DNA of 17,191 nt from Dimargaris cristalligena (Eukaryota > Kickxellomycota > Dimargaritomycetes > Dimargaritales > Dimargaritaceae): the NCBI GenBank assembly GCA_027576995.1, contig JANBQC010000591.1, forward strand, positions 1 to 17,191. The letters are read 5' to 3'. A model generated the notes under the pieces. The model worked only from the letters and a program-made list of their open reading frames with translations, did not search any database and was not told the origin of the DNA. This document shows, in pieces, positions 9,823 through 17,191 of the stretch. Numbering within the stretch: position 1 is the stretch's first letter; each line of letters begins with the position of its first letter. Position numbers and translations under genes: made by a program.

Positions 9823-10233
9823 ATGGGAGGCTGTGGTATATTCGGCAATATCATCTGGGTCATCCTGGGAGGATGGGTCTATTTCCTGTACTATGCCTTC
9901 GGCGGAGTACTCTTCTGCCTCACCATCATCGGTATCCCCTTTGGGATGGAATGTTTCAAGTTGGCTCTGCTCTCCATCTGGCCCTTCGGTAAAAACGTTA
10001 CCTGGCGCTTTGCTACGGAAGGCTGTCTGTCCACGGTGTTCAACGTTATTTGGCTCATTTTCCTCGGTTGGCATCTGTGCCTGATAAATCTGTTTATGAT
10101 GCTTATTTTCGCCGTCACCATCGTGGGCTTGCCTTGTGCCAAACAGTGCTGGAAGTTAGCCAAGGTCGCCCTTTGGCCTTTCGGAACAACCATCACCGAA
10201 TCCACCACCCAACCCATCATCGCCCCCTACTAG
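9823..10233 (+). CDS. YccF-family (DUF307) small membrane protein
   Basis: 136 residues. The start is the ATG at 9823 with a strong context (ACCATGG). The frame stays open upstream only through non-ATG codons. The protein is an internal duplication: residues 8-56 (GNIIWVILGGW ... WPFG) and 73-121 (FNVIWLIFLGW ... WPFG) align with a constant 65-residue offset. Each half has a hydrophobic membrane stretch, a TIIGIPFG or TIVGLPCA turn, an FKLALL or WKLAKV helix and a closing WPFG. This is the YccF pattern, best known from bacterial inner-membrane proteins of similar size whose biochemical role is unknown. No signal peptide precedes the first membrane segment. The C-terminal 15 residues are polar and Thr-rich. 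It is intronless with its own TATA box. Bacterial origin by transfer is possible but not shown; codon use looks like its neighbours. Confidence 0.92.
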   Translation: MGGCGIFGNIIWVILGGWVYFLYYAFGGVLFCLTIIGIPFGMECFKLALLSIWPFGKNVTWRFATEGCLSTVFNVIWLIFLGWHLCLINLFMMLIFAVTIVGLPCAKQCWKLAKVALWPFGTTITESTTQPIIAPY

Positions 10234-10671
10234 ACTACATGTCGTGCGTGGGGTTTGGGCCACCATAAAATCTTCAATACGGTACATCGTTAATAGCGCC
10301 CCTGGGCGTTTTTTTTTCTTCCGGAAGTAGCTCGAAATCTATAGTTTATCAAAAAAAAACCATCTTAGTATTATTCCGGATGCACTTTGAATGTATCTTT
10401 ACATTATAAAATATAAAGGTACCCTCAATATGTTATATTCTACAATATTTTTAGTTTTGGCCGAATGATGGAAGGGAATGTTTGAATATGCCATACGATT
10501 TGGGAATAGAGGGCTAGATTTTTTTAAGAGTACCGGGTTTGATTACAGCTATGGCTCCAGCTTAAAGTATTTTAGTATCTAGTGGTGATTTAATGCAGAC
10601 CAAACCCGCCTTTCCTCTCCCCTGTAGCGTTTTTTTAGGCCCGGGAAGGATCACTTCGGGATGTTGGCGAC

Positions 10672-10683
10672 GGGGGGGGGGGG
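10672..10683 (+). repeat. Run of 12 G
   Basis: A homopolymer of 12 G, 98 bases before MITE-like copy 3. It is prone to length error in sequencing and to strain variation. Confidence 0.9.
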
Positions 10684-10780
10684 TAATTAAGGGTTGGTAA
10701 TTAATTTATTTCCGTTAATTGGCGATTGGCCACCCAAGCCCCTACATAGTCATTTTTATGGTGGATAGATAACATCTGTA

Positions 10781-10922
10781 TATGGGAGAAGTTCATCCAA
10801 GTTGTATAACGAAAAATCCATTAGATTCGGTCAATATTACTAGTTAAAAATACATTTCCCATATATTTTCCCATATACGTATAATGTAAAACCTTATATA
10901 GCTGGGCCGAATTTCACCCATA
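10781..10922. mobile_element. MITE-like element, copy 3
   Basis: Element 10783-10920 with flanking TA, in the same orientation as copies 1 and 2 and exactly the same length. The left end is TGGGAGAAGTTCATCC and the right end read backwards is TGGGTGAAATTCGGCC. The interior shares AATATTACT and GTAAAACCTTATA blocks with copy 1. It differs from the others mainly in the central third. Confidence 0.8.
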
Positions 10923-11844
10923 TGGTTTGGACGAAGAGTTGCTCTAGGTAGGTGTAGAGGAGTTAGCGACGCCAAAGTAGGGATAATGATAGGCCAGTAG
11001 TATTGATTTTTAGGAAGAAAGGAGGTGATAATAGTACAGACCTAAACAAAGATAGTGCGGCAGGCTGAGTCAAACAGGGTTGCCAGTAATTAACTAGTCG
11101 AGAGTCCGCTTCGGAAATTTCATCGATAACACTATACTTGAGAACAGGTTATTACTGAGTGCGGCACACTCGAGCTTTGGAGTGGTGAGGTATACGTAAG
11201 AAGGGGTGGGTAAATGAGTCAGATGAAGGAGGCTGGCCATATAGATCTCCTGACTTTTCAATATTATATTATTATATATAGAGGCATAGCCATGGCTGTC
11301 GGATTCATCTATACCAGACGTATCCACGCTATTCCGGCCCCCACTGCACCTTTGTCTGCCAGTTGAAGAGTCATTGAATGGAAGGGTTACACGCGCTAGT
11401 TCACACATACAGCCGGGTCTTCTCACGTCTATTTGATCCAAACCAGTCGGCACGAATATCCGATCTGATGCACCGATTAACCTGATACTAAAGTTGAAGT
11501 ATATAGTAAGGATATTCCAGTAGTTACAGCTATCAAGCCAACCGTGAGGGAGGAGGTTCTTTATCTTTCCGCCCCATCTATTCGGCCCAGATGGGTTGTT
11601 TTTAACCTAATGAAGGGCACAGAGCCCAATCCCATTTAAAGGAAAGTGATTTGGGACTGCGTTACACCCACGCCGTTGAGCACCGATTGGGCCACTATCC
11701 TCCAATTAGATTCCGCAATTTTATCGAGCCACCCTCATTAATTGCTTAAGTACCTGAAGTAGAAGCCGCCCAGCAGGGATTGGCGAAGTAAAAGAAACCC
11801 CTTTGGTCAGTTAGTCACTAACCGCCTAGAAGATCCCTAATATA

Positions 11845-11867
11845 CTTATCCGGGGGCAGTATAAAAA
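11845..11867 (+). promoter_or_regulatory. Promoter core of the transporter gene (TATA, GATA-type site)
   Basis: TATAAAAA starts at 11860. CTTATC (GATAAG on the other strand) is at 11845-11850, ten bases upstream. GATAAG is the core bound by GATA factors that control nitrogen-source genes in many fungi, including allantoate permease genes (established knowledge). Relevance here is inferred from a single site. Confidence 0.4.
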
Positions 11868-12312
11868 ACCCCTTGCTCCCTTAGTCGTGTTTCTTCTGAG
11901 CCGAGTCCACCCCATTACAGTCGCTAATTTATTCACTCTTTAAATAAGAGTTACCCTCTTTTAAATCCGCTTTGCTCACCTATTCTTCATTTTATTCTGA
12001 AGTTGGCCGTTGATCGCTGTTTTCTTCGACCATCGATTGATTAAGCCACTAAGTTAGTATATAGATATATATGTGGTTGTGTGTCAACTAGGCTGTTCAA
12101 CATTTCAGTGTTACCAAACCCCCCCAAAGTGCTTTGGGGACCCTGCAGCTTTCCCCTCCCTTTCTTGCTTATTTCACCCCGCCCGTTTTAATAATTCTCT
12201 CCCTGGCTCTGGTGAGTCATTCTAGCCCGGGCCTCTTCCCCCCCCCTCATTTCACCCCAGTCAATAACGTGCCCTCATTTCAGTCGACTGTGCTCTGCCC
12301 AAGGAAACCGGC
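11868..12312 (+). promoter_or_regulatory. Long leader of the transporter gene
   Basis: About 420 bases separate the expected transcript start from the ATG. The last 180 bases are C/T-rich. A GTGAGT donor at 12212-12217 could pair with acceptors ending at 12260 or 12283, making a 49- or 72-base intron in the untranslated region. An in-frame TAA at 12265-12267 rules out a longer N-terminus unless splicing removes it. Confidence 0.35.
12071..12091 (+). other. Six-codon upstream reading frame in the transporter leader
   Basis: ATG TGG TTG TGT GTC AAC TAG encodes MWLCVN. It is the only ATG I see between the TATA box and the main start, and it ends about 220 bases before that start. The start context is weak (T at -3), so many ribosomes would scan past. 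Confidence 0.3.
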
Positions 12313-14224
12313 ATGTCCATAAACGAACCCCCCTCCTCCTCCCTCGGGTCTGGTCTCGGGGACCAACCCAGCTGGAGGACCTCTTCAAGTTTGCCTCGGA
12401 AGGCGTCTAGCGGCAAATTAGGTGACCTGACTCGGACCGACGAATGCGACATGGACACCGACGACAGTGAACTGAGCGCCCTGGAACACCGCCAGTTTAT
12501 CCGCAAACTGGACTGGCACCTCATTCCCTTCTTCGGCCTGGTCTACCTGTTTTGTACCTTGGACCGTATTAACATCGGTAAGTAGTGTTGCGACCCACCT
12601 GTCCTTATCCCACCCGTTTCCAAGGGGAGGCAGCCGAAGACTGAAGCTATCTAATCATGTGGAAAACAATCAACTAAAACTCTTGCTTTTAGGCTAGGTG
12701 TATTTAAATTACCCACTTTGGAACCCATTCTCAATAGTCTTAACCCGGCTTGGCCAACCTTAACCATGCGTATGCTTTTATCTACCCTCTTCCTTATTAT
12801 GATTATATTCCCCGATGCGATTAGGCAACGCCCGGCTGTTCACGCTGGAGCAGGATATGAACCTCTCCCCGTCGCAGTTTTCCTGGTGCCTCTCGATTTT
12901 TTTCGTGGGGTATATTCTCTTTGAACTACCCTCTAATCTGGCCCTGCGCCGCTTTGGCCCGTCCATCTGGCTGGGCCGTATCGGGGTCATGTGGGGAGGC
13001 ATCACCATGTGCACCGCCGCAGTGACCAGCTTTACCGGGTTCTTTATCCTGCGCTTCTTTTTCGGCGTGGCCGAGGCGGGCCTGTTCCCCGGCATCATTT
13101 TTTATCTAACCCATTGGTATACCCGCCAGGAAATTAGTATTCGGATCGCTTTTTTCTACATCTCGGCGGCCCTGTCGAGTACAATGGGCGGGCTTCTCGC
13201 CTTCGCCATCGGCCACATGGACCATACGGCCAACCTGCGCGCCTGGCAATGGCTCTTCCTATTAGAGGGTATCCCGTCCGTTATCCTGGGCGTTTTGACG
13301 TGGTTTGTGATCCCCGACGGACCCCTCACGGCCCACCGGTGGCTGACCCCCCGGGAACGCGAATACGCCGTCAAGCGGCTGGCCCGTGACTGTACTGACA
13401 TCTCCGACAGCAAGTTCGAGTGGTCTCAGTTCAAGGCCGCCATCACTGACTACAAGACCTGGTTCTATATGATCATGTTTTTAGGGTTCTTGAACCCCCT
13501 CTACGCCATGAGCCTGTTCCAACCCACGGTCATCCGGGACTTGGGCTTCAGTTCGTGGCAGGCCCAACTGCTCACAATTCCCCCCAGTATCATCAATGCC
13601 ACCTGGACCGTCCTGTGCTCCTACCATTCCAACCGCACCGGGGAACGGGCCTTCCATATTGCCATACCGGCCCTGTTGGGAGCGACGGGCTATGTCCTGC
13701 TGGCCGTTCTAACCAGCGGACCGGGCCGCTACGCCGTCATTTGCACCTTGCTCTCCATGTACAACGCTTCTCTACCACCTACGCTAGGCTGGCTGACGAA
13801 TAACCTGGTGGGGTCAACCAAGTCAGCCACGGCCACCGCACTGGTCATTTCGTTCGGTAATCTTAGTGGTATTATTTCCGGGCAGTTTTACCGGGCCGAT
13901 GAAGCCCCTCGCTACGTCCGAAGCCATCTTCTCAACATGGCCTTTTTGGTGATGGTCGCCATCGCCGCCCTTACCCTTAAATGGCTGCTCTACCGGGAAA
14001 ACGCCCGGATTGATCGGGTCATGGGCATCAAACCTACTATAAAAACTTTGCCCATCCTACCTTCTGCAGAATCGGCCACTCCCATCGAGGCAGGAACCGA
14101 CTTGGAAACGAACTATCAGGCTGTCCCTTACCAGGAGATGGCTGTGGGTACCCTTACCCCCGAACAGCAACGGCAGCTTCCCCAAGCCATTATAGACTAC
14201 CCCAACTTCCGATATACTTTGTAA
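12313..14224 (+). CDS. MFS transporter, anion:cation symporter (Dal5/Tna1-like) family
   Basis: A plasma-membrane proton-coupled carrier for a small organic anion or vitamin; relatives carry allantoate, nicotinate, pantothenate or biotin, and the substrate here cannot be told. Exons 12313-12577 and 12825-14224 join to 554 residues. The join creates LDRINIGNARL (83-93), the conserved end of the first membrane helix in this family, which confirms the splice. Residues 1-66 are a cytosolic Ser-rich and acidic tail. The first helix is about 68-86. The segment 164-187 (LRFFFGVAEAGLFPG, then FYLTHWY) is the family's helix 4-5 signature, and 230-252 (WLFLLEGIPS on) is helix 6. A charged loop covers 253-296, helices 7-12 cover about 299-477, and 478-554 is a cytosolic tail. 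Length and helix count are normal. The ATG has G at -3 and an in-frame stop lies upstream. Confidence 0.95.
12578..12824 (+). other. Intron of the transporter gene
   Basis: A 247-base GT-AG intron, phase 1. The donor is GTAAGT after the first base of a Gly codon and the acceptor is CGATTAG. Possible branch sites (CTTAAC) lie about 60-85 bases before the acceptor, followed by a T-rich tract. An internal acceptor-like site (TTGCTTTTAG, ending 12692) would put a stop codon directly in frame, so it would give a non-productive transcript if used. Confidence 0.9.
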
Positions 14225-14508
14225 ATTTGGCCCTACTTATTCGGTGATAGCCAGCACCACATAGCCCCATATGTGCATTTTTCTTTTTACATATGATTCA
14301 TAGTAATTCTAAATGTCTATTTTCACTGATAGGGCTATAAACTAATAATTCGAATTCCCAGTAATTAGAGTTTGTAAACTTTAGATGAATATGATAAGGA
14401 ATAGACCTTACCACTCGTCTATACAAGCCAATCAATAATTTAGAAGCCATATATTTAATACTATTTCTATATTTATAGATACTAGACCAATCCATTACTG
14501 GGCCCCAT
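14225..14508. other. AT-rich spacer after the transporter gene
   Basis: It probably contains the 3' end of the transporter transcript in its first 100 bases; no canonical AATAAA was seen there. No gene. The last CpG before the depleted block is at 14416-14417. Confidence 0.5.
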
Positions 14509-15050
14509 TGTCAGACCATCTAATCCTCCTTAATCCAGTGGGTTAGATGGTCACACCTAGTACTATAGGATCATCCCTTATCATATAACCTTTCCCCCAC
14601 TTAGACTCCACCTGTTCACACTAATTACTCAAATATTGATTTATTAGATTCTTCCAGTTATCATTAGAGTCTTCTGGATACCAGTAGCCATCCAGTCAGC
14701 CCATTTACCTATATCCTAGTCTTAGTAGCCTTCTCTCTTTAGAACCTCCCTCTGGAGTTATCCCTGCATATATATAAACAGGCCCCATTGGGACTAGTTA
14801 AACTCTTTAACTGTTCCTCCCCCCTTAGTTTACCCCTAATAAACTCTATATACACTTACCTCCCTTATACCAATTAGTAAGTATACCTACTGCACATCCC
14901 TTGCATATATCTACCACTAGCCTTTATTATTTAGTACTATGCCCTATACCTAATACTAGTAAACTACTTAGCTGATCCTAAGCCCCACCTACTATTAGAA
15001 GCCTATCCTTAGAACTCTTGACAGATTAAGAGTAGTTAACTTGGGTGGTA
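14509..15050 (+). mobile_element. LTR-like repeat, copy A1 (probable solo LTR)
   Basis: About 542 bases. The left end aligns with copy A3 from TGTCAGACCATCTAATC on, and the right end aligns with copy A4 up to a terminal ACA (here GTA). Inside, TATATATAA at 14769 is followed 69 bases later by AATAAA at 14838-14843, the promoter-to-polyadenylation spacing expected in an LTR. No primer-binding site or polymerase reading frame adjoins it, so it is a solo or decayed copy. Confidence 0.65.
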
Positions 15051-15138
15051 ATTACCATAGACTGTGATAGTTCTGCATATATTGTAATTATGGCTAACCC
15101 TACTAATCATGGGAGAATAGAACTTTTTAATTTATACT
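15051..15138. other. Spacer between the inverted copies A1 and A2
   Basis: 88 bases of AT-rich DNA separating two oppositely oriented LTR-like copies. Nothing coding is seen. Confidence 0.5.
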
Positions 15139-15732
15139 TATTACCCAGGTTTACCACTCTTAGTCTATCAAGAGTCCCAGAGATAGACTTCTAACAGTAG
15201 GTAGGGCTTTAGACTCAGCTAAGCAGGCTAATAGCATTAGGTATGAGGCATAGTACTAACCAATAAAGGCCTAAGCCATTAGTTATGCAAGGGATGTGCA
15301 GCAGGCACACTTATGGGTCAGTACAAGGGGGTAAGTGTATATAGAGTTTATTGAGGTAAATGGGGGGGGGGGGGGTATGAATAAGCTAAGGAAACTAACT
15401 GGTCCCAATGGAGCTTGGTTATATATACACAGGGGACAACTCCAGAGGGAGGTATCTTGGGGAAGGTACTCTTAAGGTTAATACTATGAGGAATAAGCTG
15501 ACCAGATGGCTGTAAGGACCTGGAAGACTCTAATGGTAACCAGAAGAGTCTTTGGATTACTAATTGAGTGACTGGTGCAAAGAGGTGGAGTCTGGGAGGG
15601 GAAGGGTTATATGATATAGAAGGATCCTATAGTACCAGGGAGAGACTATGGGAAGTTATATATGGTGCTATATGGCCCAGTTGGGATGGATAATCACTAC
15701 ACCTAGATTAAGTTGGATTAGAAGGGCTGATG
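15139..15732 (-). mobile_element. LTR-like repeat, copy A2, inverted
   Basis: About 594 bases on the minus strand. Read backwards it follows copy A1 along its length: the CTAATC-containing left end, the GGTACTATAGG block, the ATTAGAGTCTTC block, CTCCAG, TATATATA, AATAAA (minus, 15347-15352) and the GGGACTCTTGA block. Its left-end sequence also matches A3 over some 85 bases that have changed in A1. A C14/G14 run (15362-15375) lengthens it relative to A1. Confidence 0.65.
15362..15375 (+). repeat. Run of 14 G
   Basis: A homopolymer of 14 G inside copy A2. The equivalent place in A1 is a run of C about 6 long, so it has expanded. Its length is uncertain in any assembly. Confidence 0.85.
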
Positions 15733-15783
15733 TGGTGAACTTACCATATTTTAACCTACTTTTATTTTTTATCTATTTTTTGC

Positions 15784-15836
15784 ACTTATCAGAAGTACAT
15801 CCCTGATGAGTGAATAAGCCCCTGCCCCTGATAAGT
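15784..15836. repeat. Short inverted repeat with ACTTATCAG arms
   Basis: ACTTATCAG at 15784-15792 and CTGATAAGT at 15828-15836 are perfect 9-base inverted arms with a 35-base spacer. The spacer side of the right arm carries two abutting CCCCTG words (15819 and 15825). Confidence 0.5.
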
Positions 15837-15918
15837 ATAGTCATTTTTCCTCCATTTTCATGAGTATAGTATTTTTTCTATTAGTATATTATATACCCTT
15901 GACTATGATGCAACCCTA

Positions 15919-15986
15919 CCCCTGACCAGACTGTACCCCTGCATTCACACTGCCCCTGGCCCGATTGCACCCCTGTTCAAAGTACA
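15919..15986 (+). repeat. Degenerate 17-base tandem array (four units)
   Basis: CCCCTG begins at 15919, 15936, 15953 and 15970, exactly 17 bases apart. The 11 bases after each are diverged, but units 1 and 3 still agree at most positions (ACCAGACTGTA against GCCCGATTGCA). CCCCT is also the core of the fungal stress-response element (established knowledge); that use is speculative here. Confidence 0.6.
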
Positions 15987-16063
15987 GTTAAAAATAGCTT
16001 TCCCTTTTTCCCTTCTATAGTTTTACATTGAATTTATTGGTTACCCAAGTATTACCTATCCTT

Positions 16064-16314
16064 TGTGATAACTAATATTATTATCTGGGAACTCCCCTCC
16101 CTTTCCCTCTGCTTAGTCATCCAATATTCTGGGACCTTCTCTCCCTTTCTCTATTATTCATCTATCTTTTCATTTAGGCTTCCCCTTTTGAGTATAAATA
16201 CTCCCCCTTACTACCACCCCTTGGAACAGCAACTCTATCATCACCTTTCCCTTCTTATCATCTATTTTTTCAAATAAAGTTTAGTTTTCAAGGATTTGAT
16301 TTCAATTCTTTACA
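16064..16314 (+). mobile_element. Candidate LTR of a second type
   Basis: 251 bases beginning TGTGATAAC and ending TTTACA, so with TG...CA ends. TATAAATA at 16193-16200 is followed 80 bases later by AATAAA at 16273-16278. The size and order fit a small fungal LTR. However, no direct repeat flanks it and no second copy is in the window, so the boundaries are a guess. A 70-codon open frame inside is low-complexity and not a gene. Confidence 0.35.
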
Positions 16315-16564
16315 GCTGATAACACCTACTGATGTTTATTCCTTGTATAAGGATGGAGTTGATTGACTACCTATTTTAGAATTTTTAGAATATTTGGGTA
16401 AGGTTCAGTCCAACTGTAGAATGTTTTAAATGGTATTTAGATGGGGAAATATGTGGGTAATACATTTTTACCCAGTAGTATTCACCCTATCCAATGGATT
16501 ATCAATTTAACAGCCTGGTTTAATCTTTCCCATACTGATTACCTCTACTGTCTAACTTGATATT
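16315..16564. other. AT-rich spacer before copy A3
   Basis: No gene, no CpG and no repeat recognised within the window. It may be internal remnant of the candidate LTR element to its left, but no coding trace is visible. Confidence 0.4.
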
Positions 16565-16929
16565 TGTTGGCCCACCTAATCTGACTTAATCCAGACCTAA
16601 TGACCACCCATTCCATTTTGGCCTTAGAGACCCATATTAACCCACCCATAGTCACCCCTGGTACTATGGGTCATCCTTTATCATATAACCCCAATGCTAG
16701 CACTCTCAACACTCAACTTATTGATCCAAAACTCTTCCAGTTCCCATGAGAGTCTTCCCAATGTGAAGTTGTCTAGTTGGCTTCTTTACTTCCATACCTT
16801 AGTCTTAGTAGTATTCCCTTAGGACCTCCCACTGGAGCTGTCCCTGCATATATATAACCAGGCCCCACTGGGACTGGTTCTATACCTTAGCTTATTTTCA
16901 GATCCCCCTATTTACCTCAATAAACTCTA
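16565..16929 (+). mobile_element. LTR-like repeat, copy A3, interrupted
   Basis: Starts TGTTGGCCCACCTAATC and follows A1: the GGTACTATGGGTCATCC block, the GAGAGTCTTCC block, CTGGAGCTGTCCCTGC, then TATATATAA at 16849 and AATAAA at 16919-16924. It stops abruptly after AATAAACTCTA, where copy A4 begins in the opposite orientation. The remainder of A3 is not in the window. Confidence 0.65.
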
Positions 16930-17191
16930 TGTCACCCGAGTTAACCACTCTTAGTCCATCAAGAGTCTCGGGGATAGGCTTCTAACAGTAGGTGGGGCAT
17001 TGGGCATAGCCAAGCGGGCTACTAGCATTAGGTAGGGCTGATACTAACTAAATAAAGCAAGTGTAGCTATATATGTGGGGGATGTGCACTAATGCATACT
17101 TACTAGTCAGTACAGGGGGTGAGCATATATAGGGTTTATTGAGGTAAACTAAGGGGTCAGAATAAGCTAAGGTATTAACCAGTCCCCATGG
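16930..17191 (-). mobile_element. LTR-like repeat, copy A4, inverted, cut by window end
   Basis: Begins TGTCACCCGAG on the plus strand, that is, it ends ...CTCGGGTGACA when read in its own direction. It matches A1 and A2 through the GAGACTCTTGA, CTACTGTTAGAAG, GCACATCCC and AATAAA regions. It holds three of the four CpGs of the whole block, which suggests it is the youngest copy. Its 5' part lies beyond the window. Confidence 0.65.

Larger units (their letters stand above)
10234..11844. other. Intergenic region between the YccF-family and transporter genes
   Basis: No supportable gene. It contains a run of T after the YccF stop (about 10311-10318), which may lie near the transcript end, a G-run at 10672-10683, a MITE-like element at 10781-10922, and an AT microsatellite-like patch near 11264-11280. 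The longest frame (11094-11453, minus) starts with GTG and shows no domain. Confidence 0.5.
15733..16063. other. AT-rich spacer with a 17-base CCCCTG periodicity
   Basis: Lies between LTR-like copy A2 and a candidate second LTR. It holds an inverted repeat (15784-15836) and a periodic CCCCTG array (15919-15986). No gene is seen. It may be part of the candidate LTR's upstream control region. Confidence 0.4.
14418..17191. other. CpG-depleted repeat block
   Basis: By reading each line I find only four CpG dinucleotides in this 2,774-base block (15962, 16937, 16969, 17015), with none from 14418 to 15961. At its base composition roughly 120 would be expected. The block coincides with the LTR-like repeats and carries no genes. 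CpG is ordinary in the rest of the window, including the MITE-like copies. Confidence 0.9.

Noticed and set aside
11094..11453. 119-codon minus-strand open frame
   Set aside because: Opens with GTG; the first ATG gives a shorter product with no domain; the composition is like surrounding non-coding DNA.
12134..12322. Plus-strand frame just upstream of the transporter, hydrophobic
   Set aside because: Opens with TTG, has no ATG, and overlaps the transporter start; explained by the C/T-rich leader.
16065..16277. 70-codon frame inside the candidate LTR
   Set aside because: Low-complexity Ser/Leu/Tyr/Pro sequence produced by a C/T-rich tract; it lies across the TATA box and into the AATAAA region.

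Overview
This looks like a nuclear segment from a fungus, plausibly an early-diverging (zygomycete-grade) one. The evidence is GT-AG introns with GTAAGT donors and CTAAC-like branch sites, TATA/CCAAT promoters, a eukaryotic-type S-adenosylmethionine decarboxylase and a fungal-type anion:cation symporter. The assignment to an early-diverging lineage is inference from gene style and CpG behaviour only. Coding DNA is GC-richer than the surrounding intergenic DNA.

Layout. 1-646: no convincing gene. 647-2190 (minus): a two-exon gene for a 450-residue secreted protein of unknown function, with its promoter at about 2332-2361. 2362-7281: a 4.9 kb gene-poor stretch holding two copies of a short TA-flanked inverted-repeat element. 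7612-9060 (plus): SPE2-type S-adenosylmethionine decarboxylase, the polyamine pathway enzyme, behind a CT-rich leader without any ATG. 9823-10233 (plus): a small membrane protein of the YccF family. 10234-11844: intergenic, with a third copy of the short element at 10781-10922. 12313-14224 (plus): a two-exon transporter of the Dal5/Tna1-like ACS branch of the major facilitator superfamily. 14225-17191: AT-rich repeats with no genes, holding four copies of an LTR-like unit in alternating orientation and one candidate LTR of another type.

The genes do not form an obvious pathway: polyamine synthesis, a transporter, a small membrane protein and a secreted orphan sit side by side, each with its own promoter.

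The most notable signals are non-coding. (1) Three copies of a 138-bp element, each exactly the same length, with about 27-bp imperfect terminal inverted repeats and flanking TA, form a MITE-like family. (2) CpG almost vanishes from base 14418 onward: none for 1,544 bp and four in the last 2,774 bp. (3) The one LTR copy that keeps CpGs (16930-17191) appears inserted into an older copy, and all three of its CpGs read TG or TA in the aligned older copies. This is the expected mark of cytosine methylation followed by deamination.
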